Positions 1 through 9,076 are shown, numbered from the stretch's first letter. The stretch is 64,000 nt of DNA from Flavobacterium petrolei (GCF_003314435.2 NZ_QNVY02000002.1:1-64000); one strand, 5' to 3'. The notes: generated by a model from the sequence alone, not told the origin. Numbers and translations: made by a program.

Positions 1-11
1 TTATAACCTCT

Positions 12-121
12 TAAGGTGGTTATTGCGGCGGGGCTCACCTCTTCCCATCCCGAACAGAGTAGTTAAGCCCGCCTGCGCAGATGGTACTGCAGTTATGTGG
101 GAGAGTATGTCGTCGCCTTTC
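12..121 (+). rRNA. rrf: 5S ribosomal RNA
   Basis: The segment carries the conserved 5S core CCCATCCCGAACAG followed by the GGGAGAGTA-type loop E/helix IV region. Its ends (AAGGTG near 13-18 and CGCCTT near 114-119) pair to form helix I. At about 110 nt it has the normal length. It is the last gene of an rRNA operon whose 23S lies outside the window on the left, and a terminator hairpin follows directly. The exact ends are estimated from helix I pairing. Confidence 0.95.
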
Positions 122-128
122 TTTGAAG

Positions 129-164
129 AATCCTCATCATTCAATTGATGAGGATTTTTTTTTT
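129..164 (+). terminator. Intrinsic terminator of the rRNA operon
   Basis: AATCCTCATCA pairs with TGATGAGGATT around a short AT loop, followed by a run of ten T residues. It lies 8 bases after the 5S gene and should end the rRNA transcript. Confidence 0.9.
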
Positions 165-228
165 GTTTTAATGGTAAGAAGTTTCTGGGTATTGCCGGAT
201 CAATCCCATAACCTGTAGAGTAGATAAA

Positions 229-640
229 TTAAGAACATAAATTAGTGAGTCTAAATAGGAAGAATTCTATATTTCTTAAGCCTCTAAATTTGCTTCTGAA
301 CGTATTTATTTGCGCATTGAATGATTCAACAGAAGCTTTTTGTACTTCTATTATTAAAATACTGCAAAATAGTTTGTAATGATAGATTATGGTTCTTGGG
401 ATACTATTGAAAGCCTTAAATCCTGATTGAGTCACTTTTTTCTTGTCTTTTGCCTAGTTTAGTGTATGCGTATATTTTATTATTGGTGTTTTGAAATATA
501 TTTGATTATTCCGATGATACTTGGTATGCAAATTTTAAATCAGGATAAATTTTAAATAGTATTTTAGCTCTTTCTTTTTGATTTTCAGTCCTGTGATTTT
601 CTCTTTTAGTGAGTAAGTATCTCATCCTAGCAAGAAGTTG
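229..640 (-). pseudogene. Remnant of an ISAon1-like transposase (C-terminal part)
   Basis: Read on the minus strand, this stretch matches the C-terminal end of the large DDE transposases common in Bacteroidota: a RYLLTK segment, KERAKILF, then SGFKAFN and finally ESFNAQI followed by FRGLRN and FFLFRLT. The frame is broken by an in-frame TAA after VSSE and by a one-base shift in the A-run before TQSGF. The N-terminal two thirds are missing or unreadable. The ISAon1 assignment is from memory of the family C-terminus. No terminal inverted repeats were found, so this is a dead fragment rather than a mobile copy. Confidence 0.6.
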
Positions 641-920
641 GCTTTTAAAAAAGAGTTAAATTATTGGGTTACACGGATGCATTCGGCTACTGTATTCCAG
701 TCTCTAACTACAACTTTGATAGTGGTAAAATCAATTCATCTTCTTCTTTTTAGTGAAGAAAAACTTTGTGTTCTCGAATTAGACAATCTTCAACTGCAAT
801 ACTATAAAAAAACCTTTTTATTGTAATTTATCTCTTTAATGCTCAGTTGATGGTTTGTTGATTTCTTACAAATAGACATATAGTGTACTTTGATTTTGTT
901 ACACCGATTTAAGCTTAAAA
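640..920. other. Non-coding stretch without a recognisable gene
   Basis: AT-rich DNA between the transposase fragment and the BON remnant. The only open frame (638-826, plus strand) has an unlikely composition and no recognisable motif. This may be the eroded 5' part of the transposase, but I could not align it. Confidence 0.4.
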
Positions 921-923
921 TAG

Positions 924-1390
924 CTAATAATGTAATCCGGTAATAAGAGACATGAAGTTATTGATAGTGATGTCATTAGTTATGCCTGTAATCCCAATGA
1001 GGTAACAAACTTTTTTTTGAGTAGCTTTTTTTTAATAATTCCACTCTATTTTGCCACTCAAGTTGACCAGCTATTTTTGACCAACACTGTTACTTTATTT
1101 GTTGGGATTTCCAATGCAAGTTGAAAGCATTTTGAATTGCTGCTATAATACCAGCTTCCATTCTTTTGTCACTAACATTTAGATTACATTGATTTTTTAA
1201 AGCACTTTTATTAAACTTATTATATTTTTTGCTGCGTGCTCTGCTTTGGATTTTTTGCATCTATATTTACAGACCTTGTTAGTGTTACCACTCCCTGTTG
1301 TACCATTACTCCACTTTCGGCAGCCTGCAAAAGAGGTTCCCAGTTGATTGCATCGACGACATTTTTCTGCAGTTCTTCATTGCTTTTCAT
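924..1390 (-). pseudogene. Decayed BON-domain (OsmY-like) protein gene
   Basis: The reading begins with ATG at 1390 and gives MKSNEELQKNVVDAINWEPL, a typical start of flavobacterial proteins with repeated BON domains. It continues as AAESGVMVQQGVVTLT, then runs into several stops. In shifted frames it resumes as NKVTVLVKNSW, a broken LEW-type strand and YLIGITGITNDITI, the usual end of a BON repeat. BON proteins are periplasmic or surface stress proteins related to OsmY. At least two nonsense codons and two frame changes make expression of a full product impossible. A second decayed BON gene lies at 8212-8848. Confidence 0.75.
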
Positions 1391-1908
1391 TTTATAGCTT
1401 TTTTAGTTTATGATTAACTGTAAAGATGTACTACAACCATTTGGCCTGAAATGACCTTGCTTATTTAAAAAAGTAATTTTTATTATTTTGCGAATTGTTC
1501 AGTAATTCAAGCCCGTATTTGGCTGTAAAGTTATCTGTTTTGTCAAATGAATTAAAAAATAGTAAGAACCAAACCCAATATACAAACCTATAATACTCTT
1601 ACTAGAGGAAGGGATTTGTTTCGTGTAGGATAACATAGATAGATAAATTCTTTGAACTGAAAAGACGTTATAAAAAGCTCTCTAAAAAATCTTACATAAA
1701 TAAGAAAAATTTTCTAGGCAGAATTAACTAGTCTTTTATCTAGGCTATCATATTTAAAATTGGGTGTTTAAAAAAATATTATTTGGTTAGGACCTGATTT
1801 TAAAGATTATCAGGTGAAGTTTCTTCTCTTGACACAAACAATATTTAGCTTATTATTTATTTTTAGTAAACTAGTTTTACAAATTTGCACCATTATTAGG
1901 AATCAAAG
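1391..1908. other. Non-coding stretch, nothing recognisable
   Basis: About 520 bases of AT-rich sequence with stops in all frames. I found no gene remnant I could name. It ends at the palindrome at 1909-1924. Confidence 0.4.
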
Positions 1909-1924
1909 AATGATAGCAATCATT
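1909..1924. promoter_or_regulatory. Perfect FNR-like palindrome (TGAT-N4-ATCA)
   Basis: AATGATAGCAATCATT is a 16-bp perfect inverted repeat with a four-base centre. It contains TGAT-N4-ATCA, the core of the FNR half-site arrangement. It lies about 130 bases before the phosphoglycerate mutase remnant. Two other perfect copies of the same pattern occur at 8946-8961 and 31036-31051. A receiver-CRP/FNR regulator with an ExxSR recognition helix is encoded at 10261-11310, so this may be an abandoned operator. Confidence 0.45.
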
Positions 1925-2055
1925 TGAATCACTGATATGCAACACTTATCTAAGGTCGATCAATAATTGTGACGAGTAACACTATTGAGAATAATAGCGC
2001 ATATTTTATAATTGCTAATTATAACGCAACTTTGCAGGTGTTATTAAATTAAATT

Positions 2056-2631
2056 ATTGCGACTTTCGTCCTAGTCCGTCACGGACAATCTATTTATAAT
2101 TTAGAAAATCGATTTACTGGAAACCTTTATTGGCCTGACACCATTGGAGTGTATGAAGCATAGCAGACGGGTAAAAAACTTATAGATTATCATCTTGATA
2201 TAGCTTATTCTTCAATGATCAGAAGGGAACAATGTATGTTTAAAATCATTCCAAATATAATTGGACTAACTAGACTTTCGATTAAAAAAAATGGTGCTTC
2301 GAACGAAAGGATATATGGCAAAATGAAAGGTCTTAACAAGGATGACACCATTAAAGAATTTTGTACTGATTAAGTAGGAATTTGATGCAGAAGATATGCT
2401 GTAGCGCCACTAAACGGAGTAGGTCTAGCTGTAACCTTTAAAAGAACGGTTTCCTATTATAAATTTGAAATCGAACCTAAGCTAAGAAAGGGATAAAACA
2501 TCTTGATCGCTGCTCCTGGCAACAGCTTGAGAGCGTTGATGATGTACTTAGAAGAAATAAGCCGATAGGATATTGAAAAAATCAATATCCTTACTGGTTA
2601 CTTAGAAAATATTCCTTTGACACTCAATTGA
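2056..2631 (+). pseudogene. gpmA: Decayed 2,3-bisphosphoglycerate-dependent phosphoglycerate mutase
   Basis: One continuous frame of 192 codons aligns by eye with dPGM: TFVLVRHGQSIYNLENRFTG contains the RHG phosphohistidine motif. It is followed by ERIYGKMKGLNK, YYKFEIEPKL, and NSLRALMMYLEEIS with DIEKINI and a final TG. The frame has no indel, but it carries about five internal stops (TAG, TAA, TGA, TAA, TAG). The second catalytic His is lost (AHGN reads APGN). There is no convincing start codon; a TAA sits at 2050-2052. The functional enzyme interconverts 2- and 3-phosphoglycerate in glycolysis. This copy is dead and was probably an accessory paralogue. Confidence 0.85.
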
Positions 2632-2668
2632 AAACCTTATCTGTCCAATATTTATGAAATTGTAATTG

Positions 2669-3004
2669 CTACCCATTGTCTTCTTCTAGATCATTATGGG
2701 CATCGCCACCCAAACTATAACCGTTATTCTCTTCATCTTCACTGCCTGTATTTTCCATTGCATCATCTAGTTCAGATCCAGGAACATCTAAGTCAGAACC
2801 TGAAACATCCTCTCTGAAATTTTTTTCATTCCATTTGGATTCCGATTTCTTGATAAAAGGCTTCTTTTTTAAGACATCTTCAGGATCTATGTCCTTGGAT
2901 TCAGTAAGCTTAGCATAGATGTTCTCGCTTATGGGGTAATTTAATGCAGCTAATTTTTCACCCTCTATTTTTGAAGATGTTAGATTTTTTTTATTGGTTT
3001 TCAT
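2669..3004 (-). CDS. Conserved flavobacterial acidic protein, function unknown
   Basis: 111 aa. No known domain. The N-terminal third is basic (KTNKKN, KIEGEKLAALNYP), the middle has DPEDVLKKKPF, and the C-terminal half is strongly acidic and low in complexity (SGSDLDVPGSELDD, GSEDEENN, DLEEDNG). I recall this SGSDLDVPGSELDD plus GSEDEENN tail from other Flavobacterium genomes as an uncharacterised protein, often near stress genes. There is no signal peptide or membrane segment, so it is probably cytosolic and partly disordered. It is one of the few intact genes in this eroded region. The ATG at 3004 is the only sensible start. Confidence 0.75.
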   Translation of the reverse strand: MKTNKKNLTSSKIEGEKLAALNYPISENIYAKLTESKDIDPEDVLKKKPFIKKSESKWNEKNFREDVSGSDLDVPGSELDDAMENTGSEDEENNGYSLGGDAHNDLEEDNG

Positions 3005-3062
3005 ACTGTTGAAATTTATGATTTAATTATAATTTTTTTGTTTTTTGATTTGCACTTGTAAT

Positions 3063-3272
3063 CTATGGCTTGTCAATACTTTTCTTTATTTGTTCGTATT
3101 CTTTTAAACTAATAGAGCATGAAGCAAATCTTTTTTTAAGGATCTCTAGTGGCTTATCTATGGGGTTTCTTTGCCTAAAAATGGTATAAGCGATTGCAAA
3201 AACCTAAAAAAAGTATTAACCATAACACCCACCAATAAAATTCATTCCTGCTTAATAGTGGTCGTAATACAT
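3063..3272 (-). pseudogene. Decayed small SHOCT-domain membrane protein
   Basis: From ATG at 3272 the reading is MYYDHY, a stop, AGMNF, then in other frames FYWWVLWLILF (one membrane helix) and IDKPLEILKKRF followed by ISLKEYEQIKKSID. The last part matches the SHOCT motif (short C-terminal domain, P-L-x-I-L-x-x-R-F-A-x-G-x-I-x-x-x-E-Y). Intact homologues are about 70 aa with one helix and a C-terminal SHOCT. One nonsense codon and at least two frame changes show it is dead. Confidence 0.7.
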
Positions 3273-3307
3273 GTTGCTTGTTTTAAAATTGCTGTTGCAT
3301 AGTATCT

Positions 3308-5686
3308 TTATGTTGTAATTGTCACAGCTATTTTGTGGCGGTTTTTGTGATGATGTTTTTTAATTTCAGTGACAGATTGCTGTCTGTATTTTTCTACAGT
3401 TAATCGAGCCATCAAATAGCTTACAGTTGATTCAGCTCCTTGATTAAGATTGATATACTTATCTTCTAAACCGTCATAACAACCACCGGTGCAAGGATTA
3501 TAAATAATCTGATGCAAATGATTATTTCCAAGAAACCAACTAAAGGCTATTTCCATCTTTTGCTGATAAGAATTATTTTTAAAAGTATCATAAAATTTAG
3601 CTAGAGCCATAATAGTATAGGCTACATCAATGGGTTGTTCCCCTCCAATGACGTCCATATAAACTGCTTTGTCATTATGCAACCAGCCCTTATTAGAAAT
3701 GACCTTAATACTATTTTTAGTAAATATTTTTGAAAGTAAAAAATCGAATGATTCTTTTGCAACTTCTTTGTAAATCATTTCGCCGGTAGTCAAATACGAG
3801 CAAAGCATGGCTTCAGGTAAAATACTGTTACCATAGGTCATATAACTCTCAAACCAATGCCAGCTTGCTTTCGATTCGTGTCTGTACATTTGTACTAATC
3901 GGTTTGCTAATGCTTTGATTAACATTTTGTTTTCAACAAGCATCTCTTTTTTACCACCATAATAGATTCCTTTTATTGTAAAAGCCATCGCCCTTGTAGA
4001 ATGCATTTGAACTGCACTTGTTAAAGCAGACTGCATTGTTTTCCTCGCTTTTGAGATTAGTATTTCGGGTAATATATCACTCAAAGAAATCATGAACCCT
4101 AGAGCCCATATTGCTCGTCCGTTGGAATCTTCTAAATTTTCGCTGTTCTGTTTGGTAAATTTTTTAGCCTCATTCACATAGTTTAAAAATGTGCCGTTTT
4201 CTTGTTGACAAAAGTGAATAAACTGATAATATTGGTCAATATAAGTTAAGTCGTCAAGATTATTGGTCAATTCAAAATGTTGGCAAATAGCTACTAAAGC
4301 ACGTGCATTATCATCGAGAGTATATCCGCTTTTTAAATCGGGTTTATTGATTATCGAAAATTGGATCATTGCAAATGACGTTGTCAATTCTTTCAAATGG
4401 TTTAAGTTTATTGCAGGTTTTATATAATTTACTTTTAACTTTTTGTTTAGAAACCTTTTAAATAATGTAGCATGTGCAATTGCTGAATTTTCCCAAGCTG
4501 TTGGTGCCATTTTGTGAATACCATTATTTGAAATTTCTTTACACAATTGCGGATTATCCAACAGTAATGTAACTTGCGTTGCTAGTTGTTCAGAGTTTTC
4601 AAAGTCAATCGTAATTCCCCCCTTGTTTTGTACTATTTCAGTTGCATGCGGTATTGGGGTAGAGATTACCGGGCAGCCACAACTTATAGCATATGAAAAT
4701 GTACCGCTTACCGCTTGATTAGGGTCTTTCGAAGTAAAAAGATAAATATCAGTAAGTTGTAAATAGTCCAATAATTCTTCAAGTGGTAAAAATGAATTGA
4801 TAAATTTCACATGGTCTTGTAAACCTAGTGTTTCAATTTTTTGTTCTAAACTGTGGCGGTATTTTTCGCCTTCTTCTAAAACTACTGATGGATGAGTTTT
4901 ACCAATTATCAAGAACAAAACGTCTGGGTTTTTTTCAATAATGGCAGGCATTGCGTCTAATGTTGTTTCGATTGATTTTCCGGAACTCAGTAAACCAAAT
5001 GTGGAAATTACTTTCCTGCCTAACAAATTGTATTTTTCTTTTAAAACTTCTTTATCGGTATGTTTCACTAAATGTGTGCCGTGCGGGATAACAGAGATTT
5101 TCTCCATTGTAATTCCGTAATCCTGATGGAGTAATTTGGCAGAATTATTGGTCATTACTATAAAGGAAACAACATTAGCATTTATTTGTGCAATGTTTTT
5201 TTTTAATAGTGAATCAGGATTTGGTAAAACAGTATGAAAAACAATGATGATACTTTTTTTGGTCGCCTTTAAAAATTGAACAAAATCAGTTTCATTAGTT
5301 TTGAATAGGCCAAATTCATGCTGAATCAGAACTAATTCTAGAGATGTGTTACTATTTATTTCTTCTGCTAGTTCACAATACGAATTTTCATTATCTGTTT
5401 CTAAGATAGATACAACCTCTTTTCCATAGTTGTATTTGTGGTTTTTCGTTTCTAAAGCTGCAATTTTTATATCAAATGTATTTTCAAATTTGTTGTTTAA
5501 TGCTAAAATTAAATCTTGTGAATAGGTAGCAATACCACATTCGCGTGGCGGATAGGAAGTAATAATTAAAATTTCGGACCTATTACTATTTTTCTTTTTT
5601 TGTTCTGGAGTCTTAATTGAGCTGAAAACGGTTTCGTTTATAGCTACATATCCATCTTTGTGATTTGACCTTACATTATTTATCAT
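3308..5686 (-). CDS. GT4-family glycosyltransferase with long C-terminal alpha/alpha-type domain
   Basis: 792 aa. Residues about 37-410 form a GT-B fold of the GT4 type. PPRECGIATYSQDL near 46-59 is the donor-side start, FGLLSSGKSIET marks the second Rossmann domain, and a nucleotide-sugar region lies around DPNQAVSGTFSYAISCG with PVISTP. Residues about 420-770 form a separate helical domain beginning KELTTSFAMIQFSI with SGYTLDDNARALVA, which looks like an (alpha/alpha) barrel as in glycan-processing enzymes. I do not recognise its activity. The gene overlaps the upstream GH130 gene by 11 bases, so the two are translated from one mRNA. A role in making or remodelling a mannose-containing glycan or storage oligosaccharide is inferred from that pairing. 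There is no signal peptide, so it is probably cytosolic. Confidence 0.85.
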   Translation of the reverse strand: MINNVRSNHKDGYVAINETVFSSIKTPEQKKKNSNRSEILIITSYPPRECGIATYSQDLILALNNKFENTFDIKIAALETKNHKYNYGKEVVSILETDNENSYCELAEEINSNTSLELVLIQHEFGLFKTNETDFVQFLKATKKSIIIVFHTVLPNPDSLLKKNIAQINANVVSFIVMTNNSAKLLHQDYGITMEKISVIPHGTHLVKHTDKEVLKEKYNLLGRKVISTFGLLSSGKSIETTLDAMPAIIEKNPDVLFLIIGKTHPSVVLEEGEKYRHSLEQKIETLGLQDHVKFINSFLPLEELLDYLQLTDIYLFTSKDPNQAVSGTFSYAISCGCPVISTPIPHATEIVQNKGGITIDFENSEQLATQVTLLLDNPQLCKEISNNGIHKMAPTAWENSAIAHATLFKRFLNKKLKVNYIKPAINLNHLKELTTSFAMIQFSIINKPDLKSGYTLDDNARALVAICQHFELTNNLDDLTYIDQYYQFIHFCQQENGTFLNYVNEAKKFTKQNSENLEDSNGRAIWALGFMISLSDILPEILISKARKTMQSALTSAVQMHSTRAMAFTIKGIYYGGKKEMLVENKMLIKALANRLVQMYRHESKASWHWFESYMTYGNSILPEAMLCSYLTTGEMIYKEVAKESFDFLLSKIFTKNSIKVISNKGWLHNDKAVYMDVIGGEQPIDVAYTIMALAKFYDTFKNNSYQQKMEIAFSWFLGNNHLHQIIYNPCTGGCYDGLEDKYINLNQGAESTVSYLMARLTVEKYRQQSVTEIKKHHHKNRHKIAVTITT

Positions 5687-6722
5687 CTTGTTTTTTATAA
5701 AGCATTAATTCATTTATTAATTTTGATAAGGAAACAGAGGCACAGGCGATTCTTTCGTCTGCAGCTCCATAATAGATATATAGAGTGTCGTTAAATACGG
5801 CTGATCCCGTAGGAAAGCACACATTATTAACTTCGCCTTTCAGTTCCCAATTTAGTTCTGGTTTAAACAGCGGATATGGGAGGCGTGAAATTTCTTTTTG
5901 TGGATTTTCAAGATCAAGCAAAGCCGCACATGCTGAATAAACATAACCATTAAGGCTATCTTTTACACCATGGTATATTAACAGCCAGCCGTGATCAGTT
6001 TCAATTGGAGGACATCCACCTCCGACATAACTAATTTCATGGTCAAATTTTGAAGTAAGAACTACATGGTCATTAAAATGGCTCAAGTAATCTTTATAGA
6101 ACACATCTGTCAAATCTTTCAAATCATCTACACCTACAACAATCTGAACTTCAGGTCTTATTCGGTGTAGGAAGTAAAATTTACCTCTTATTTTTCTGGG
6201 AAAAAAAATAACATTTTTGTCCCAAACGAGGTATTTTTTTTTGTCTTTCTCTAAAGTTCCTGTGTGCTCGTTGTAGCGAAAATATTTAGTATTGATGGGG
6301 CTTTCTTCTTCTGCAAATTGATCAAATTCTGCAAAAGTGATTTGAGGTACTATTACTCCTTTTTTTTCAAAATGTACAAGATCTTTTGAAACGGCAAGAC
6401 ATCCTAAGGCATTGATTCCATCAAAACCTGTATAGGTCAAATAGTAGAGGTCTTCAATTTTTACAATTCTAGGATCCTCCATTCCGTGGCTTTCATAATC
6501 AAATTCAGGAACGATAAGTGATTTTTTATTTCTGTCTACCAACAATAAAGGACCTTCTAGCATACAATATCCTATGGATGAATGGTTGCCTTCCCTGACA
6601 GCACGATAAAAGAGATGGACAAAATTACCTTCCTTTATAGCAGCAGGGTTCAGTACACCTTCATTTTCAAATGGAAGTATGGTTTTTGTTAGTAGTACAC
6701 CTTCTTTTTTGACTTGTATCAT
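5676..6722 (-). CDS. GH130-family glycoside phosphorylase/hydrolase (mannoside-specific)
   Basis: 348 aa, the usual length for GH130. The five-bladed propeller signature is clear: NPAAIKEGNFVHLFYRAV near 25-42, the catalytic GMEDPRIVKIEDLYYLTYT at 80-98 (E-D-P-R with the likely general acid Asp), and GGGCPPIETDHGWLLIYHGV near 235-255. The family phosphorolyses or hydrolyses beta-1,4- or beta-1,2-mannosides. I cannot tell which linkage from sequence alone. No export signal is present, which fits a cytosolic phosphorylase. It is first in a two-gene operon with the GT4 enzyme. Confidence 0.88.
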   Translation of the reverse strand: MIQVKKEGVLLTKTILPFENEGVLNPAAIKEGNFVHLFYRAVREGNHSSIGYCMLEGPLLLVDRNKKSLIVPEFDYESHGMEDPRIVKIEDLYYLTYTGFDGINALGCLAVSKDLVHFEKKGVIVPQITFAEFDQFAEEESPINTKYFRYNEHTGTLEKDKKKYLVWDKNVIFFPRKIRGKFYFLHRIRPEVQIVVGVDDLKDLTDVFYKDYLSHFNDHVVLTSKFDHEISYVGGGCPPIETDHGWLLIYHGVKDSLNGYVYSACAALLDLENPQKEISRLPYPLFKPELNWELKGEVNNVCFPTGSAVFNDTLYIYYGAADERIACASVSLSKLINELMLYKKQDDK

Positions 6723-6794
6723 TTTTCCTTGTTTTTTTTATATTTTATGCTTGTTTTAAACTTTTTATAAAACGAACGATCACGGAATTGTTAC

Positions 6795-7481
6795 CTATTT
6801 TTTGCCTTTTAAGGTTTCAAGAAGCAATTTTGCCGTTGCTGCTGATGAGGCTTGATTTTGTCCAGTAATTAGCAATCCGTCTTGTTTTACATAGGATTCC
6901 AAACCGTTACCTTTGCTGTAATGAGCACCGTTTTTAATCAGTTCATCTTCAAGTAAAAATGGCACTACCTTTGTTAATTTCAACGCTTCCTCTTCGGTAT
7001 TAGAAAAGCCAGTAAGTTGTTTTCCTTTGACCAAAGGTTCGCCATTTTTTGCTTTTACATTGACTAAAGCAGCAGGAGAATGGCATACGAAAGCGATTGG
7101 CTTTTGATGGTTATAGAATCCTTCAATAAGATTGATAGAATTTTCATCAGTTGCTAAATCCCAAAGCGGACCATGACCGCCAGGGTAAAAAACGGCATCA
7201 TAATCCTCTTGATTTATAGCGCTTAGTTTTAATGAATGTGATACAAGGTCTATGGCAATAGAGTCTTTATAGAATCTTTTGGTGTCCGCAGTTTGCGCAT
7301 CTTCGGCTTCGCTTTTTGGATCAACAGGCGGTTGACCACCTTTTGGTGAGGCAATGGTTATTGTTGCTCCCGCATCTAAAAAAACAAAATAGGGTGCAGC
7401 AAATTCTTCAACCCAAAACCCGGTTTTTTCACCACTTGTTCCTAAATCTGCATGTGAGGTAAGTACGATTAGTATTTTCAT
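6795..7481 (-). CDS. DJ-1/PfpI superfamily protein (Hsp31-like, type 1 glutamine amidotransferase fold)
   Basis: 228 aa. The nucleophile elbow AFVCHSPAAL places Cys133 next to His134. The acidic partner is Glu25/Glu26 in FWVEEF, and YPGGHGPLWDL at 100-110 supplies the oxyanion region. The length and the SGEKTGFWVEEF start match the Hsp31/glyoxalase III-like branch rather than small DJ-1. Members act as glutathione-independent glyoxalase, protein repair or chaperone-like enzymes under carbonyl and oxidative stress. Cytosolic, and apparently monocistronic, 73 bases upstream of the GH130 gene and on the same strand. The exact reaction is not decided here. Confidence 0.88.
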   Translation of the reverse strand: MKILIVLTSHADLGTSGEKTGFWVEEFAAPYFVFLDAGATITIASPKGGQPPVDPKSEAEDAQTADTKRFYKDSIAIDLVSHSLKLSAINQEDYDAVFYPGGHGPLWDLATDENSINLIEGFYNHQKPIAFVCHSPAALVNVKAKNGEPLVKGKQLTGFSNTEEEALKLTKVVPFLLEDELIKNGAHYSKGNGLESYVKQDGLLITGQNQASSAATAKLLLETLKGKK

Positions 7482-7782
7482 ATCAGTTGTTTTTTTATTT
7501 TTTATTTGAAAAAAGAGATTTGTTTGTGAGCTTTTCTTGTTCAGTTTTTAACTTTTTTTACAGTTGTATTCATGTTTATTGGCGCATTTGGCGCTTCAAA
7601 TACAAGGAACTAAAAAAAAAATTTTCAGAGTAAGGGTGTTTAATTTATAGTTATTTATTCGGCTTTTCTTAAAAGAGACTTTTCATTAATTATAGAAGCA
7701 AGATTTAACTTAAAAGCACTTGGTTTAAATCACGATTAACATACTTTTAAAAGTATTTCCAGATAATGCTAAAAACTATTTA
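7482..7782. other. Upstream region of the DJ-1 gene with one perfect palindrome
   Basis: AT-rich non-coding DNA. It contains ATACTTTTAAAAGTAT at 7741-7756, a perfect 16-bp palindrome without a spacer, which could be an operator or mere AT symmetry. No other feature is visible. Confidence 0.3.
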
Positions 7783-8150
7783 TTACTCATTTACGTTAAT
7801 ATGTTTGAAATATTCTCTAATAAATTCCTGTTGCTAATTATCGGGCTGGTTATCAGTATCGATACTTTCTGTTTTTATATTGTCAAAATGATGCTTTTCT
7901 TTTAAAAAATCAAGTAGTTCCGACTTTGTATTGCTTGGACCAAAAAAGTAAAACTTCCTCAAAATCTTCAATTATGCTCGCTAACTTTTATAGTAATAAT
8001 TCTGTCTTTGCTATTGTTGTTTGTTGTGCATTTCGCTTTCACTTGTTGCAAGGTTTCCTGTTTGTCTTGAACATCAAAATGAAGTAAAATTGCTTCTGTA
8101 GCCTTAAGCCAATCAGTGAAGTCTATGATTTCTGCATTGGCGCGATTCAT
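7783..8150 (-). pseudogene. Frameshifted small baeRF/host-attachment-like protein
   Basis: The first frame from ATG at 8150 reads MNRANAEIIDFTDWLKATE and continues for 60 codons. Another frame then gives KLASIIEDFEEVLLF and, after a further shift, FFGPSNTKSELLDFLKEKHHFDNIK plus QQEFIREYFKHI to a TAA at 7783. The joined product resembles flavobacterial proteins of about 125 aa with the pattern MDHxxAHIIEF ... EVLLFGPTDAKxEL ... VREYF. These are distant relatives of baeRF (Rossmann-like eRF1 domain) proteins. At least two frameshifts and one stop (DTDN then TAA) separate the parts, so the gene is dead. Confidence 0.7.
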
Positions 8151-8211
8151 ACAAATGCATAGTTTTTAAATTATTTTCATTTTGTATTATTTAGTCTTCT
8201 TTAATTAATAA

Positions 8212-8848
8212 TTAATTATCAACATTTATAACTACTGTTGCTTTCCACGCTATACGGCTAGCAAGCTCTTTCTGATAGGAATAATCAACAGTTCCTTTTA
8301 AGATTATATTGTATTTAGAAATTACTACTTCAATTTTTTTTACAATCTAAATTGCGATTGTTTTGTAGTGCTATCTGGAGAGTTAGTTTATCTATTTGAC
8401 CTTTATTTTGAGATTTTATAGAGATAGCATTACGTACGCATTTTACACCAATTAGGTTCGTTATTATTAATTTGGCGGCTTCTTTTTGATAGTTCCATTC
8501 TATTTCTCCAGAAAGGGTAACCCATCCATTGATCACCTTGACTTTAATGGTATCGTTTAATGTATTCCAATTCCCTCTGAAAATCATTAGTATTTCATTA
8601 GTAATTTCATTATATTTTTTCTCTTCCCATCCGTTTAATAGGAGAACAATTTCATTACTTGTTGATTTTACACCTATAACCTCTCTTGCTATGTTTTAGG
8701 CTTTTATTTACTTTGTATAATGCTCAACTATATCACTAAGCATTATTATATCATTATTTGGAATCACTACTATTTTACAATGATAAATAGCTGATGCTTG
8801 CTGTAAGCTATGTATTACATGCTCTTGTAAAATTCCATCAGTTTTCAT
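8212..8848 (-). pseudogene. Decayed three-BON-domain protein gene
   Basis: From ATG at 8848 the frame reads MKTDGILQEHVIHSLQQA, then has two nonsense codons (after HYTK and after IKA). It continues NIAREVIGVKS and through a well preserved middle BON repeat (NDTIKVKVINGWVTLSGEIE, NYQKEAAKLIITNLIGVKCV). A one-base slip in an 8-A tract at 8334-8341 moves it to the frame of a third repeat: IEVVISKYNIILKGTVD and ending in VDN-stop at 8212. Intact homologues are OsmY-like envelope stress proteins of about 215 aa. It diverges from the kinase gene at 9077; a TGAT-N4-ATCA palindrome lies between them. Confidence 0.8.
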
Positions 8849-8945
8849 TTTTTCTATATTGTGCTTTTAAATGTTTTATCATTCTTTGCTAAGGCAAAGT
8901 TGGAATAAATAGCAGGAGAAAGAAATGAGCTAGAGAGGTACTTTA

Positions 8946-8961
8946 TGTGATTCATATCACT
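8946..8961. promoter_or_regulatory. CRP/FNR-type palindrome between BON remnant and sensor kinase
   Basis: TGTGATTCATATCACT contains the perfect inverted repeat GTGAT-TCAT-ATCAC and the core TGAT-N4-ATCA. It lies about 100 bases from each of the divergent starts (8848 and 9077). It is the best candidate site for autoregulation of the kinase/regulator pair by the CRP-type protein encoded at 10261-11310. Binding is inferred, not shown. Confidence 0.55.
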
Positions 8962-9076
8962 TATTATAACTATTAAAGGAGTGAATTTTACAATATATAA
9001 CCCTTATCGTGAAAGTATTTAGGGGCTGGTTTAAGTTATCTTTACAAGTAAACAACGCTCATTGGATATACAAGTT

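Noticed and set aside
638..826. 62-codon plus-strand open frame
   Set aside because: No motif, atypical composition, lies in decayed DNA next to a transposase remnant.
7741..7756. Perfect palindrome ATACTTTTAAAAGTAT as an operator
   Set aside because: Pure AT-rich symmetry without a second copy near other genes; kept only as part of the intergenic note.
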